Below, one piece after another: positions 23,721 through 36,420 of a stretch of 64,000 nt of DNA. Position numbers and translations under genes: made by a program. The notes beneath the pieces are model-generated. The model searched no databases, was not told where the DNA came from, and saw nothing but the letters and a program-made list of their open reading frames with translations. Within the stretch, counting starts at the first letter, position 1; each line of letters starts with the position of its first letter. This DNA is from Thamnaconus septentrionalis (Eukaryota > Chordata > Actinopteri > Tetraodontiformes > Monacanthidae). The DNA lies in assembly GCA_009823395.1 (NCBI GenBank), contig CM020508.1, positions 1,805,015 to 1,869,014 of the forward strand, written 5' to 3'.

Positions 23721-24540
23721 GTTTTGGTGGTACCTGCTCATGACTGGAGTGTGGTGACGGATCAATGTTATCTGATTGATTTTGTTTGTCATTTTTGGGA
23801 CAGTCTGTTTCTATTACCTTAACAATGGGTTCAATACTGCCCAAGACAGTTAAACTTGAAAGAGTCACGTCATGTTTAGAATGATTAGACACAGGCACTT
23901 TGATGAAAGGTCGGTTTGTCTGGTGTACTTTCAGCAGCCCTGCCCCCACACTCAATGTCTCTAGTTGTGCAGTGTCATGAGCTGGTTCAAATAGTACAAC
24001 AGAATCAGACGGATCAATCTTTGGCGGGACTTTGCACTTTATGTGAGCCACATGGCCTGCTGAAATGGTGACCGTCTTGAGACCCACTTTTACTGCAGCA
24101 TATTGCTCTTCTGGGAGTTTCTGCGTTTGGATGAAACTAACTAAAGCCCCTGCCGTGGCATCATCCACATCCATCGCACCAGCAAGAAGAGTAGACAAGA
24201 TGGACAAAATTTTGGGACGACTAGCATTACTTCTAATGAGGACCTGAATAACATTAACACCAATTACTGGTCTGTCTAACTTCAGGCGGCTCACCAGAAA
24301 CGGCACGCAAATAGACAAATCTGGGTCATCATTGCCTTGTAGGTTTACTACCACCTCTACCCATCCATCATACGGCACCTCGTCACCAGTAATTGCAGAC
24401 ACATCGAGGTTGTAGTCCAGCAACTCACTGAGGGGCCGAATGTCTTGATTGGGTAAGTACTTGGTCTTCCATTTCCGATCAATCAAACTTACATTAGCTC
24501 CGGTGTCCAGCAAGGCGGTGACAGCATAACCCCCATGCTA
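23716..24540 (-). pseudogene. gypsy protease and linker, shifted from gag
   Basis: The aspartic protease signature TALLDTGANVSLID is present near 24480-24525, with the catalytic Asp in DTG. The frame is -1 relative to the end of Gag, and the change falls at a run of five G (minus strand) at 24530-24534. That could be programmed -1 frameshifting or a one-base loss. The remaining 250 residues are a linker without clear motifs and end at a stop near 23716. A one-base frame change follows before RT. The protease would process Gag and Pol. Confidence 0.8.
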
Positions 24541-26240
24541 CATTTCAATAGGGACTTACGACCAATGAGTGGAGCCGTCAACTTACATGGCTGATTGGAA
24601 TTGTCATTTTGGGCTGCGCTGGCACCGCCAAGTTCACTTAGGTTGACTGCTGAGTACTGGTGGAATTGGGACTCGTTCTCAGGACCGGTCAGGGGTTGTC
24701 CCTCTGCCCTGACCGCGCCCGTTTCCGGCACCTTGGGCTTCTTCAAGCAGCCAACAGCCCGATGGCCCTCTTCTCCGCAGGTGAAACAGTGGTTGCAATT
24801 GGGGATGGCCTGGGTGACACAATATTGACAGCCAAAAGGTTTCTGAGTCTTTCGCTCTATTTTGGGCTTATCAGTGGTGTGAGCCGGAGCCAACAGTTGT
24901 CGCTTCAGTGCCTCCATTGCCTGTGTCAGTGCTTCGACCTGGGTACTTAGCCTCTGTATGGTGTCATCCTTGGTGACTGGGTTTACTTTCATCCCACCTT
25001 GTGGTTTTTCCTCAGGTACCGCGTGTGTGCTGTGGGCTTGCGGCCACCTTGGAGCTGCGGCTGACTGAGCTGCGACTGAGCCTGCGCTTTCTTTCAGACT
25101 CCTCAGTTGTAGTCTTTATCACTTGACGCAGCAAAGCTTCATCAGACACTGTGGGGTCACCCAGGAGCGGCTTCAGCTCCCGTCTGACATCTTCATGCCT
25201 CTCCCCCATGCCCTGGCAAATTGTGTTAAGGAATATGCACTGAATAGTGGATGCATCATATTTAACGACTGAAGTTGTTTGTTTGGCCGTGAAGATTATT
25301 TTCTGTTTAAGACCAATCATCCTGTACAAAAATTGCTGTGGTGTCTCATTTTCATGTTGCTTGGCACACATTAGGTCTTGGAAAAGTTCTGTGCCACTCC
25401 TTTCACCTAGGTGTGACTGGAGGAAGCTCTTTAGCTCTACAACAGTAAGGTCATCCTTATTGATCAACATGTCTCTAAAATTGCCAGGTTTTATCACACG
25501 GAGAACTCCTCTAATGACCTCACCCTCTGTATGTTTTTCAGTAAGACCTTCCTCGACCTGCTTACAAATACTGTTATAAGTAATGTCAGATGTTATGTCA
25601 CCTATTTGCCCCCCATGTATCCTGAACTCCTTACGCTGGAAGTAAGCGAGATCTTGCAGGAGACAAATGGGCTATGGGTATGTGGTTGCATGGTGGTGGG
25701 TGGGTTAAGATTATGTGTCTGTGTGTTGGTGGGTGCGTTGTAGTAATGTGTCTGTAAGTTGCCGGGTGGAGTGAGATTGTATGGCTGTGTGACAGAAGGT
25801 GAATTAAGGCTGAGTGGGGGGTGTGTGAGTGGGTGGGCTGATGTGTTGTGATTGTGTTGTGATCTGATCTGAGTGTGTGGTTTGTGTGGCTGGTCTGGAT
25901 GTCAGTAGAACACCTTCTGCATCTACAACAGGCACAGCAACAACATCCTTCTGGCTAATGATACTCATAACCAAATCACTCAATGAGAGCAAGTGACCCA
26001 TGCCTTCATCCTCAGACTCAAGCAATGCTCTACAATGCATGAAATCTAGGATATGGTTGATGCAGCTTTCTTCATCAGTCGGGTCCAGCTGGTCCACACC
26101 TGGATAGTCTGCATCAATGGCCTTTGCCACCTCAGACGCTTCGGGACCGGACAGTCTGAATAAGTTCTTTTGATCTTCCAAACCAGTTCTTTGTGTTGTG
26201 CTGACATGGTGGTGAACCTGGTGATGTAAATCGACTTCAA
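24489..26240 (-). pseudogene. gypsy gag (capsid and zinc knuckle), frame-broken
   Basis: Gag begins around an ATG near 26207 (MSAQHKELVW); the frame shifts soon after, and the N-terminal region continues at 25804-26181 with acidic sequence. A proline/threonine-rich, low-complexity spacer (about 25670-25880) follows and is also out of frame. The capsid-like region spans about 25080-25660 and is partly open as 25012-25497. It contains LQSHLGERSGTELFQDL and DLMCAKQHENETPQQFLYR, typical of fish gypsy Gag. The nucleocapsid part (24489-24992) has a CCHC zinc knuckle, CFTCGEEGHRAVGC (C-X2-C-X4-H-X4-C), preceded by two further Cys pairs. Gag packages the element RNA into virus-like particles. At least three frame changes separate these pieces. 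Confidence 0.85.
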
Positions 26241-26484
26241 CCTCTCTTCACTGATCTTAGTGACGTGCGTGGAACTGCCCAGCAGCTTCGGGTTCCCCTT
26301 TAGGCAGGATCCTTTCCTTTGACCCTCCTTCTTTCGGACACCAACTGGCGGACTTCTCCTGTCGACACTTCTTCTCTATGGTCACACACCAGCGAACACC
26401 TCAACACAAACGGCAAGCAGTTTCTTTGGTCTCAGGTTCAGAGATCATAGGATCAGCGACCGTCGAACATCCGTGATGGCGCTG

Positions 26485-26502
26485 ATCCCGGACGAGCCCC
26501 AA
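26485..26502 (-). promoter_or_regulatory. primer binding site, proline tRNA type
   Basis: Read on the minus strand the site is TTGGGGCTCGTCCGGGAT. It differs at one position from the complement of the 3' end of tRNA-Pro with CCA, the primer familiar from gammaretroviruses. Six bases separate it from the LTR end. The match to tRNA-Pro is from memory of the tRNA sequence and should be confirmed against this species' tRNA set. Confidence 0.75.
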
Positions 26503-26508
26503 AATATC

Positions 26509-27400
26509 TGTTGCACCCCGCAGTAGAGGACGTGGGTCCAGATATTTAAATATCACCTCATCTATTAAACACAAGAAAACATTAGAAAAGATGAGGCGGA
26601 GAACACGTGTCACCCTTTTCAGGCGTAGCATGAGCTCTGAGTTTATTCAGAAATATATAGCTTACTCAACATTTTAAACATTGAAATTATTCTATCATTT
26701 GCAAAAGAAATGGCTGAGTGTGTATGTACGTATATGGATGTGCGTGCGAATGTGTGCACGAGTGAGTGCGCGTGTTCGCGTTGATGTGCGCGAAGTGTGG
26801 TGTGCGGAGTGAGTGCGCGGCATGCGCGTGTTCGAGTGTAAGTGTGCGCGTGGATGTGAAGGTGTATGCGTGTACAGCCAAAATTGTCTAACAAAGCCGA
26901 TATACATAAAAAACAATACTAGCGGGGAACCGTGATGTCTAGTGCAGCGAGTGGACTCCGCCGATAGCCGCAAAGAGCTAACTTTTCTTCTATAAAATGG
27001 ACATAATACACATTCCACCGTTTATAATATACATTCCGGGTTCATCGCTTACCCGGACACACAGTCTAACATTTATCACTGTTTTGATATCATTCACTCA
27101 CCTATTAAACACAAGAAAACATTAGAAAGATGAGGCGGAGAACACGTGTCACCCTTTTCAGGCGTAGCATGAGCTCTGAGGAACAGGTGGTGTACCCCAG
27201 CGCTTCCTGTCTCCCCGAAGCTGCACACCGTGCTCACTGCCACCCACAGGTGAGGAATGGCATAACATCCATGCTTAACATTGATGAACTCACACCAATA
27301 AGAGCTATTATAACAACCAAATAGAAATAAAGACAGGAATTTTTACCCTAAATCATGAGCTGCATTAAACAATTGTGAAGCCACTCCAGTGGGCATCACA
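26509..27400 (-). repeat. 5' LTR of the gypsy element (892 bp)
   Basis: Matches 19030-19932 almost base for base outside a GT/GC-rich variable stretch (about 26720-26840). It starts TGTGATGCCC and ends GGTGCAACA when read in element orientation. A possible polyadenylation signal AATAAA lies at 26642-26647 (minus). An 80-bp segment occurs twice within the LTR, at 26562-26641 and 27102-27180. Confidence 0.93.
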
Positions 27401-27640
27401 AAAGCATGAACAAAATGCGTAAAAACCTTTAATATCTGAGCTCAACACAAAGAAACACTCGTCTCACTCATGGTACTTGTGAAAGACCTCAACAACTTTT
27501 CTGTTATTATCTGTCATTGCAGTGTTGGCTAAGTCGGCCCAGTCCAAGAGACAAGGCCAGAGTAAAAATGCCTATGAGTCAACACCGAGACCCTTAAAAA
27601 GTGGTCTGGAGACCAAGACCAATCTGGAGAATTACAACAA
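27401..27640 (+). mobile_element. right part of the same split DNA transposon
   Basis: Ends with ACCAAGACCAATCTGGAG and ATTACAAC. In reverse complement this reads GTTGTAAT... followed by GGTCTTGGTCTCCAGACC, a diverged inverted match to the left end at 18740. This fits terminal inverted repeats of one non-autonomous element interrupted by the retrotransposon. Confidence 0.45.
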
Positions 27641-27879
27641 GCTTAGCAAAGCTAAGCTAACAAGCTAAAACAGATTTTAAGGGAAGTGCAGCAATGAAGA
27701 CAACTTCCTGTAAAAAAACAAAAAAAAAAAACAGTTTGAGATTCAAATTATTGTTGGAGTGTCTTGGACAAAACTAACTAGTTTTTTTAATTTGATTTTC
27801 ATTTGATTTGAACTGAAGCGAGCAGCGCCACACTACCGGATGGAGCTGGTGGATGGAGCAGAATCTGAAGCTTCCTGTG

Positions 27880-28010
27880 ATTTTCTCCACCCGCTATCGC
27901 AACCTGCTTCAGTTGCTTTGGTTACTGTCGCTTTAATTGCATTTAATTTCTCATGACACTGTTTGATCTAATTAAGCGACATTAGTGTCACATGTGAAGA
28001 GTGATGTCAC
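27880..28010. promoter_or_regulatory. candidate regulatory block downstream of the repeat cluster
   Basis: GCTTTAATTGCATTTAATTT, TTTGATCTAATTAAGCGACA and TTAGTGTCACATGTGAAG occur within 90 bp; non-repetitive and AT-rich. The motifs suggest homeodomain, TCF (TTTGATCT) and bHLH (CACATGTG) input. Confidence 0.4.
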
Positions 28011-28199
28011 TTTTAAAGCAACTTTCACTTTCATCAGAGAGCAAAAGAGCTTCTCTTGTGTGTCAGTGACTGAAAGTCTGAGACCCAAAAATAAGTCAGA
28101 GTGTAGCCTTAATCAGTTTGAGGCTGTTTTTAATTGACCTGCCTGGATGCTGGGTGACCCCCAGCACCGACCAACTGTGTGACTGACTGACTGACTGAC

Positions 28200-29450
28200 T
28201 CACTGCCCCTCTCCCTTCTCCCACTTCCCTATTACGGAGGTTGAGGCTGAACTTCCATTTCAAGCCCTCGTGGCTCCCACCTTAAACTCCAGACTGCCGC
28301 CCATAAAAATGTCACGGTGGTGGCCGGGCACGGCGAGGGGGTCGGGGGCGGTGGGGTGGGGGGTTTGGGAGGTTGTGGAGGGAGGGGTTGGGGGAGTGGG
28401 GGGTCCCAGGTCCGCCTCTAACGAGAAGCAGCGCCCGAAGAGTCTAAAATGGCGAGCGGTCACGGCTCAGAGGTCGCTGCCGCTGCAATATGATGTGATG
28501 CGCACTTCCTGCCGTCATCCTGCAGGGGGAGGCGGCGGGGGGGGGCCAAGTGCACATCCTGAGAGTCCCCTCAAACCCCCCCACCTGCACATCCCAGTGT
28601 GGCATGGCACAGCAGAGAGAGGGGGGGTGGGGAGAGAGAGCGTTTGCCAAACAGGAAGTGGCGGGTGGCGCTCAGGACGGCGAGGAGCTATTTGTGGAGG
28701 AGGATGTGTGGCGGCGACGACAAGCCGTCAACGTCCAGCGGTGGGACGAAACCTCCTCACGACATCAAAGGGTCGGCGGTCAGACCCCCCTGGCCCCGCC
28801 CCCGACCCATGGCCCCACCCCCGAGCCCTGGTCCCGCCCCCTGACCACTTGGCCGCAGCCAGTTACCCAACATGCCGCTGCTGTCGGAGCTGGGACGGCG
28901 TCCAAAAAAGCTCTGCACACACATGTCTTCATCCAGGGAGGGAAAGGGGGGGGAGCGAGGGGGGGTGGCTCACTAGGCTGCTGCTGCTGCACAACAGTTT
29001 ATTCTGGGACGCTGCAGGTTGGCACCTGACACACAAAGCTGACAAAGCGCAACTTGTCACTTCAATGAGGCCAGTCGTCGCTACGATGGCGCTGCTGGCC
29101 GCCGCCGCCGCTGCCACCACAGAGAGATGGACGACAGCGTGGCGCTGTAATCCTGGCAGCGGCGGTGGAGGTGGCGGTGGCGGTGGTGGCAGCGGTGGGA
29201 GGTGTCAGCCGCTGCAGAGCTCACAGCAGGAAGAAAGAAAAACAAAGAGGGGAAAAAGATGCACGCGGCCTCCGAATGTGAGACTGGGATTAGCGAACGT
29301 GACTGAGATGTGGAGCTGTGGTGTTCCTCTGGCTGCAGCCCAGTGCATGCTGGGAAACCGTCCAGCGAGCACTGACACGCAAGTGTCGGGGCGGGGGGGA
29401 AGACAGGACGCAAGAAACTCGCGCTCGTTTTCTTCGTGAAAACGAAGAAG
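28200..29450. other. GC-rich low-complexity stretch, no gene
   Basis: G- and C-rich sequence with GGGGTGGGGGG and CCCGCCCCC runs. Long open frames on both strands (up to 389 codons) result from the base composition: they overlap each other, lack homology and have repetitive Gly/Pro/Trp content. Confidence 0.65.
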
Positions 29451-29655
29451 GAAACATGAGATACAATCGGCTCTGTTAAATAGTGCTGCGGTGTCGGAAC
29501 ATTTTTACCTGAGGACCAAATCCATTCCCCTGCTGCAGCTCTGATGGAAACTGAGACACTCAGGATGCAGCCGAGCTCCAGTTTTTCAGCGGCGGACGAC
29601 AGAAACACAACCCTCCACAGAGTGAAGTGCTGTACAAACACCTCACACACACACA

Positions 29656-29693
<38 letters not shown>

Positions 29694-29775
29694 CACAGCC
29701 GCCAGGAGCAAACGCATATCCTGTTTCGCAGAACGCAGTGAAGGACTGAGGGCAGATAACATTACTGCCTGCTTT

Positions 29776-29815
<40 letters not shown>

Positions 29816-30272
29816 GCACGCACGCCGGCGCTACAAAGTGACAGAGCAACTGCTCGGCTGCGTTAAATATCAGATGCAAATGAAAAGAGAAAAATCTATC
29901 ATGACTCTAATGTGGCCTGATGGCAGGGGGCGCCGTCTCCCGTGAGGAGGGTGAGGAGGGTGAGGACGGGGAGGGTGATGTATGGTGGAGGTGGATGGGA
30001 GGTGAAAAGCGTAGCGAGGCGGAGGGACCCGGAGGGGGTTGGTTAGGGGTGGGGGGAGGGGGGGGGGGCAGTGAGACCGCTCGCCGTCCTGCCAGAGTCC
30101 CGGCAGCTCAGGGGGGCAAAAGTGGAATAAATGTTGATTAGTGTTGATTTTGTCCGACGAGCCGCTCGGCAGCTGACGGCGGGGCCGAGCCGCGGCGAGA
30201 GGGAACCATTCATCTTGCTCTGGTTTAAGGGGCGTATATTAATTTGTGTCATTTCCACTACGTGGAGCGAGG

Positions 30273-30273
<1 letters not shown>

Positions 30274-30334
<61 letters not shown>
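30274..30334. repeat. (CT)n microsatellite
   Basis: About 30 CT units, uninterrupted. Confidence 0.95.
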
Positions 30335-30337
<3 letters not shown>

Positions 30338-30879
30338 GTACCGCTGTAGCTGCAGCCTGGAGGGGGCGTCGGTGAGCAGCAGCAGCAGCTTTGGGGGGAA
30401 AGTGGAGGAAATGAGATTCCAAACGCTACATTGTGGAAAATGAACTCCTGGGGGGTGTGGGTGGGGGGGGGTCTGGCAGCGGCAGCCACGTTGAAATGTG
30501 CCGCTGCTGCAGTGTTCAATTTAACGCACTGAACAAATGTGCAGACTTGATTAAATTGGCGACACGTTAAGGAGGCGGGCGGCTGTGTGCGACCCGGGGG
30601 GCAGAGCGGGCGTGGGGGGTCCCAGGTCCGCAACAGCGTGAGCAGCAGGTGGCGCTCCGGAGTCAAACGTTTTCATGCAGCAAGGAAAGAAGTCGGAGCT
30701 GAATCTGATCTTTTTGTTTCTTTTTCTATTTTCCCTCTCCACATAAAACTGATTTCTTGTGGGGCCTTTAGTTGAAAAAAAAACGACTCAGGAGAAGGAG
30801 GAACGTCAGTATATCAGTTAGACAAGTGCAGCGCCGGCAAGAGGGAGAGGACGAGCAGGAAAGTGGATCAGTTGCTCAA

Positions 30880-31000
30880 CATTGGATGTCGACATTAATT
30901 ACCAAATGGCAGCACAGTTAGATTCCTGTAATTAAGCTCCTTAATATGATTAACACGTATCAATTAGCCGCCTGACAATTTGCATAATGTGTAATGAAAC
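30880..31000. promoter_or_regulatory. candidate conserved non-coding block
   Basis: About 120 bp of AT-rich complex sequence with GACATTAATTACC, CTGTAATTAAGCTCCTTAAT, TATCAATTAGCC and CAATTTGCATAATG (octamer-like). The density of TAATTA and ATTTGCAT-type sites is the highest I saw in intron 2 and is typical of developmental enhancers. Confidence 0.45.
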
Positions 31001-32937
31001 CGGCGCGCCGCTACGGTCGGGGCGGCGTTGGCGCACTTTCCAAGTGGCGAACCACCGTCTCGAAACAAAAATACAACAAAAATACAAAAAAGATGGAACG
31101 CTAACACACAAACTAGAGTTCGGACGGCGGCTCCTGAAAAAATTGACAGACACACACGCGCCCGTGCGCACACACACACACACAAGACGTCTGCTATCGC
31201 AGCCTAAGTCTCGCCGAAGAGACGCCAACGAGAACTTTTCACTTCCTGGTAGCTCAGAAGCTCAGAATGTTGCTTTTATTTAATACCGGAAACACAAGAT
31301 TCTGGCCTGAAGATCAATCAAAGGATAAAAACACAAAGTTTTTTGTGTGAGAGCTGAGAGGTCCGGTCTGGAGGCACTTTGTCAGTCTCTGCTGCTGCTA
31401 TAGAATGAACCTTTGTTAACAATCAAAGACGCCGGTTCCCAAGAGCGCTGCCGGTGTTTGTGGTGGTCGCTCTATAAATTATGAGTCCAATCATCAATTT
31501 TCACATTCTGCTTTTTTTGTAGTCGTGGTGATTGGCTAATTAACCAGCTAACTGGGCGCAACATGGCGCTTTTAAACAAAACAAACACAGAAAAACGCCA
31601 CCTGCCTGCCAAGGTGGGTCCAGGTGCATGCTGGGAGAAAGGCCGCCCGCATTTGTCGCCCTTTCACGTATTTGGAGTCCGTAGACGGGACCAGCGAGAC
31701 ACGTGTTGATGCCGCGGAGCTTCTGATGCTAACCCTAACTCGCTGCCTCTTCTCTACTTCACTTCTTCACAGTCAACAGCAGCCTGAACTGAAGGTCCCA
31801 GTCTGAGGATTCTAACAGCGGGAACGACATTCAGCCTTCGCTCGCTGCAGCTCCTTCTGTTTATCTGGCGACAGCTAAATGGCTGGGAAAAAAAGTTCCT
31901 TTTCTTTTCCAGACGCGAGTCGCTAAACTGTTCCAGCGCTCGCGTGCTGTTTGATCCCGACGTCCGACGTCTCACCTGGCTGATCTGAGACTAGCCGCTC
32001 TGAAAAAGCCCGTCAGTCGGGGTGGGGGTCGGGAGGGTCCGGGGGGTGGGGGAGAGCGCTGGCCGCCGTGAAACACCCCATTTTCACCCTTCAAGTAATA
32101 ACATTACATCACCCTGGCCAGTCAATTTTTTTATATATATATATAAATGGAGGATCCCCCCCAGGGCTGGAAACTCAACACTACACAAACAACACGGGCC
32201 GCGAGGAGGTTGGGGTGGGGGTGCTGGGAGGGGACGCTGGAGGGTGGCGGGTGGGTGGGTGGGGGGTTAGGAGAGCAAGTTGGAGCGAAGCCGCTCCTCG
32301 GTCGAGGAGTGGTTTTGTTTGACACGGCCGGAGATTTATGACGTTGGCAGAGTGTTTACAGAGGTCAGGGCGGCTCATTTTCCAAATCAGCTTGTCAGGC
32401 GTTTGTGCTTATCGAGAGAGAAGCTTTTCATCCATCAGAGACAAAGAAACCCGGCGGGCGGCTGCCGACGGAGAGAAAGCACCTTCAACACCTCCGAGTC
32501 TCTCCGACGGCAGTGTGCGTGCGTGCGTGTGTGCGTGTGCGCGTGTGTGTGTGTGGAACTGGATCTAGTCATCGGTGGAGGACGAAAGTGGTTTTCCTGG
32601 AGTCAAAGTGTTTGGACGTATTTTTGGAAAGTCTTGGTGAGAGCCCGAAACCGAGCAGAGCCGAGCGGAGACACTCTCGTCTTTTTTTTTTTTTTTACCT
32701 TTGCTCCACATTCTCAACTCATCGCCGTTAATTCGCCAGCGATATATTTTTTTTTTCATGCTCGGTCTCTTCCTTGGAATGCACGCCGTTCCGCGGCGCT
32801 CGTAGAATTATGCTCGAGCTGCGTCGGAGAACGACGGCTCCCACTTTGAAGTTTAAAACCGACCCCTCCCCCCGAAAAAAAATAAAAAAACACAGAAAAT
32901 ATTCCTGAAATGAAACAGCGAGAGGACGTCTGTCAGA

Positions 32938-32939
<2 letters not shown>

Positions 32940-33000
<61 letters not shown>
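32940..33000. repeat. (TG)n(AG)n compound microsatellite
   Basis: About 15 TG units pass directly into about 15 AG units. Confidence 0.95.
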
Positions 33001-33005
<5 letters not shown>

Positions 33006-34277
33006 AAGAGGGAAGATAGAAAAAAGAAACGGGCCGAGGCTTTAAATAACGAGTTCCTTCCTGGTTGCCGAGCCATTGTGCTTGTTTATACTGCACAATA
33101 TTCCTGTTGGCCGTCCCTCACTGGGTCGCAGTAAAAATACACAGAGCAGGTCACAAGTTCAGGCCGACGCTGGATCAACACTGGCATTGTGTCCTGCAGG
33201 TGCTGCTGTCAGAGGGAAAAAAGAAAGGCACACACACACACACACACACGAGCAAACAAGCGCCGGCTCAGTGGGTTCACGCAGACGTCGGCAACGACAA
33301 AGTTTAGCGTAAAAATCCACAAACTGCAGCAGGAAAACTGTTATTCACCACTTCGAATATTGCGATTCCAGGAAATCTCGGAAAACTGTAATGGGAAGAT
33401 GAAGCAAAAAACTGGAATAAGGAAAACGACAAGGGAGCGCTTTAATAAATATTACCACTTGTCAGAGCGACACGCAGCGAAAGTTGTGATTAACAGTGGA
33501 AAACGCGCGAACAAAAGCAAAGCAGAGCGAAGCCGTCCGTCCGTCAGCAGTCAGTTGTGTTAGTTTGTGTTTCTGATTGTGTGACTCAACTTGAAGTTTT
33601 GCGACTTTTTTCCTCGGAGGGAGAGTGACTTGTTTTAATCACTTCAGAGAAAACTAGCAAAAATGTTTTCATGAGAAAACAATTTTTTTTTTCCAGATAT
33701 GTTGGAAACAAACAAAACAAAATTTTATGATCGCTACTTTTGGTCTCTTTTGTATTTCAAACTGCTAAAAAAAAAAAAAAAAAAAAAGGACAGAGGGACA
33801 GATTTGGAAAAAAAAAAAAAAAGACTTGGGATAAAGAAAGTATCACACAACACAATGTTGCGTGAAAATGAACAAATGTGTGGAGTTGTTGATTCTGATG
33901 AGGAGGAAACGTTTGAGGCGCGTAGTTTTGACCGTGGACGTCATGAAGAAGGCTGCTTCCTGTTCCAATTTTAAAACTAAATAATAATAAGACGATTTAA
34001 AAATGTGGAGAGAAAAAAAACTGTGAGAAAGCAAAACCGCTCCGATAGAGTTAAAGCTGCCAAAAACAACAACAACAACAACAACAACAACAATATTTCT
34101 CCTGAGTCTCGGCGAGCTGCACCTCATATTTCTAGCCGAGCCGGGAGAAGAATGGACGTCCGGCCAGGAAGAGGCTCCGACTGACTCTGTGCTCTGAGCA
34201 GAGCCGAACTTTGGATGAACTCGCCGGGGAGTGAAACACTACACATAACTGTGTCACTCCCCAGCACCGAGCAAGAC

Positions 34278-34334
<57 letters not shown>
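34278..34334. repeat. (AC)n microsatellite
   Basis: About 28 AC units. Other CA/TG runs of 15 or more units lie at 3365-3397, 35453-35501, 37439-37476, 38033-38064, 41020-41054, 29646-29698, 29778-29825 and 62493-62531. Confidence 0.95.
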
Positions 34335-34336
<2 letters not shown>

Positions 34337-35084
34337 GCCAGCAGGCCTCCAGCAGCACCAGTGTTGCTCCTCCTGCACCTCCTCCTCCTCCTCCAACACC
34401 ATCTCCTCCTCTCTCTGGTCCGCTCCAGATTAACGGCCCAGCACGTTGACACACAACGCTGCAACTCTTTTTTTTTCTTCTTTTTTTTAAAATCAAAAAC
34501 ACACAAAACTTTTCTTCTCCACTGTGGGCACGTCCGCGCTGAAATCATCAGCAAAACCCCTCCCCCCAAAAAAACCTCCAACAAAGTGGCTCCTCAGACC
34601 CTGGAGCTTCTTGACCTTTTCAGCCCCGCTTTTCTTTTTCCCTTTTTCTGTCTTTTTATTGAAATTCTCCAAGCACCAGCTGAACACCTCCTCCTCCTCC
34701 TCCTCCAGCTGGGTGCAGCCACCTGGACTATCCCGCCGTCCCGTCACTCCACTATAGTCTGCCGCCTTGAGCGCGGCGGCCGTGGCAATTTTCAAAACCG
34801 TCACATGCGGAGAATGATGTGGAAACATGACTTACGCCTCCCGCGTCGGGGTTTATTTTTCCTACCCCCCCCACTCCCCCCACCCAACCCCTCCCCCACC
34901 CCACATATAGCAATTATTCTCCCGCCTCGCTCCCTCGCAGTCCGCTTTAATAGAGAGACGCGGCGGCGAATAGAAAGAGACGTATTCAGCAGGCTTGACA
35001 GTTAACTCGCGAGGGGGAGACGTCAAACGTTGCTCGTGACAATTTTGCTCAATACTCCCCCTATTATTCCGCCGCGGCGTCGAG

Positions 35085-35170
35085 GAAAAAGGCACTAATA
35101 AAAAGCCTCATTCATATTTTGACACGATAATTGATAAGAACTGATGAAGGTAATTGTCCACAGATCCTAT
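35085..35170. promoter_or_regulatory. candidate conserved non-coding block 0.4 kb past exon 2
   Basis: Contains CACTAATAAAAAGCCTCATT, ACGATAATTGATAAGAACTG and GAAGGTAATTGTCCACAG: several TAAT/ATTG homeodomain-type cores and a GATAA motif in 85 bp, between GC-rich and GGA-repeat sequence. Conservation is inferred from composition only. Confidence 0.4.
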
Positions 35171-35338
35171 TGTGAGGAGGAGGAGGAGGAAGACGAGGGA
35201 GAAGAAGACGAGAAGAGGAAGGAAGGAGGAGGAGGAGGAGGAGGTGTAGGAGGAGAGGAGCTCTGAGATGAGTCACGCGTCTGACATGTCAGTGAGATTC
35301 ATTCTGCGAAACAATGTTGTGATGGAAACACAACATCA

Positions 35339-36420
<1,082 letters not shown>

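Larger units (their letters stand above)
19030..27400 (-). mobile_element. Ty3/gypsy LTR retrotransposon, full length but frame-broken
   Basis: An 8.37-kb element with two LTRs in direct orientation, a primer binding site next to the right (5') LTR, a purine tract next to the left (3') LTR, and gag then PR-RT-RNase H-IN reading on the minus strand. That domain order defines Ty3/gypsy. Gag resembles the capsid type common in teleost gypsy elements, and no env is present between the integrase tail and the 3' LTR. The reading frames break at several places by single bases, so the copy as given cannot encode an intact polyprotein. LTR termini are TG...CA. The 4 bp outside the termini (AAAA on the left, AAAG on the right) are only a near match, so no clean target duplication is claimed. 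It lies in pbx1 intron 2 in the same orientation as pbx1. Confidence 0.93.

Noticed and set aside
28270..29439. 389-codon open frame on the plus strand
   Set aside because: GC-rich, Gly/Pro/Trp-heavy composition, overlapping long frames on other strands, no recognisable domain, and no splice or promoter context.
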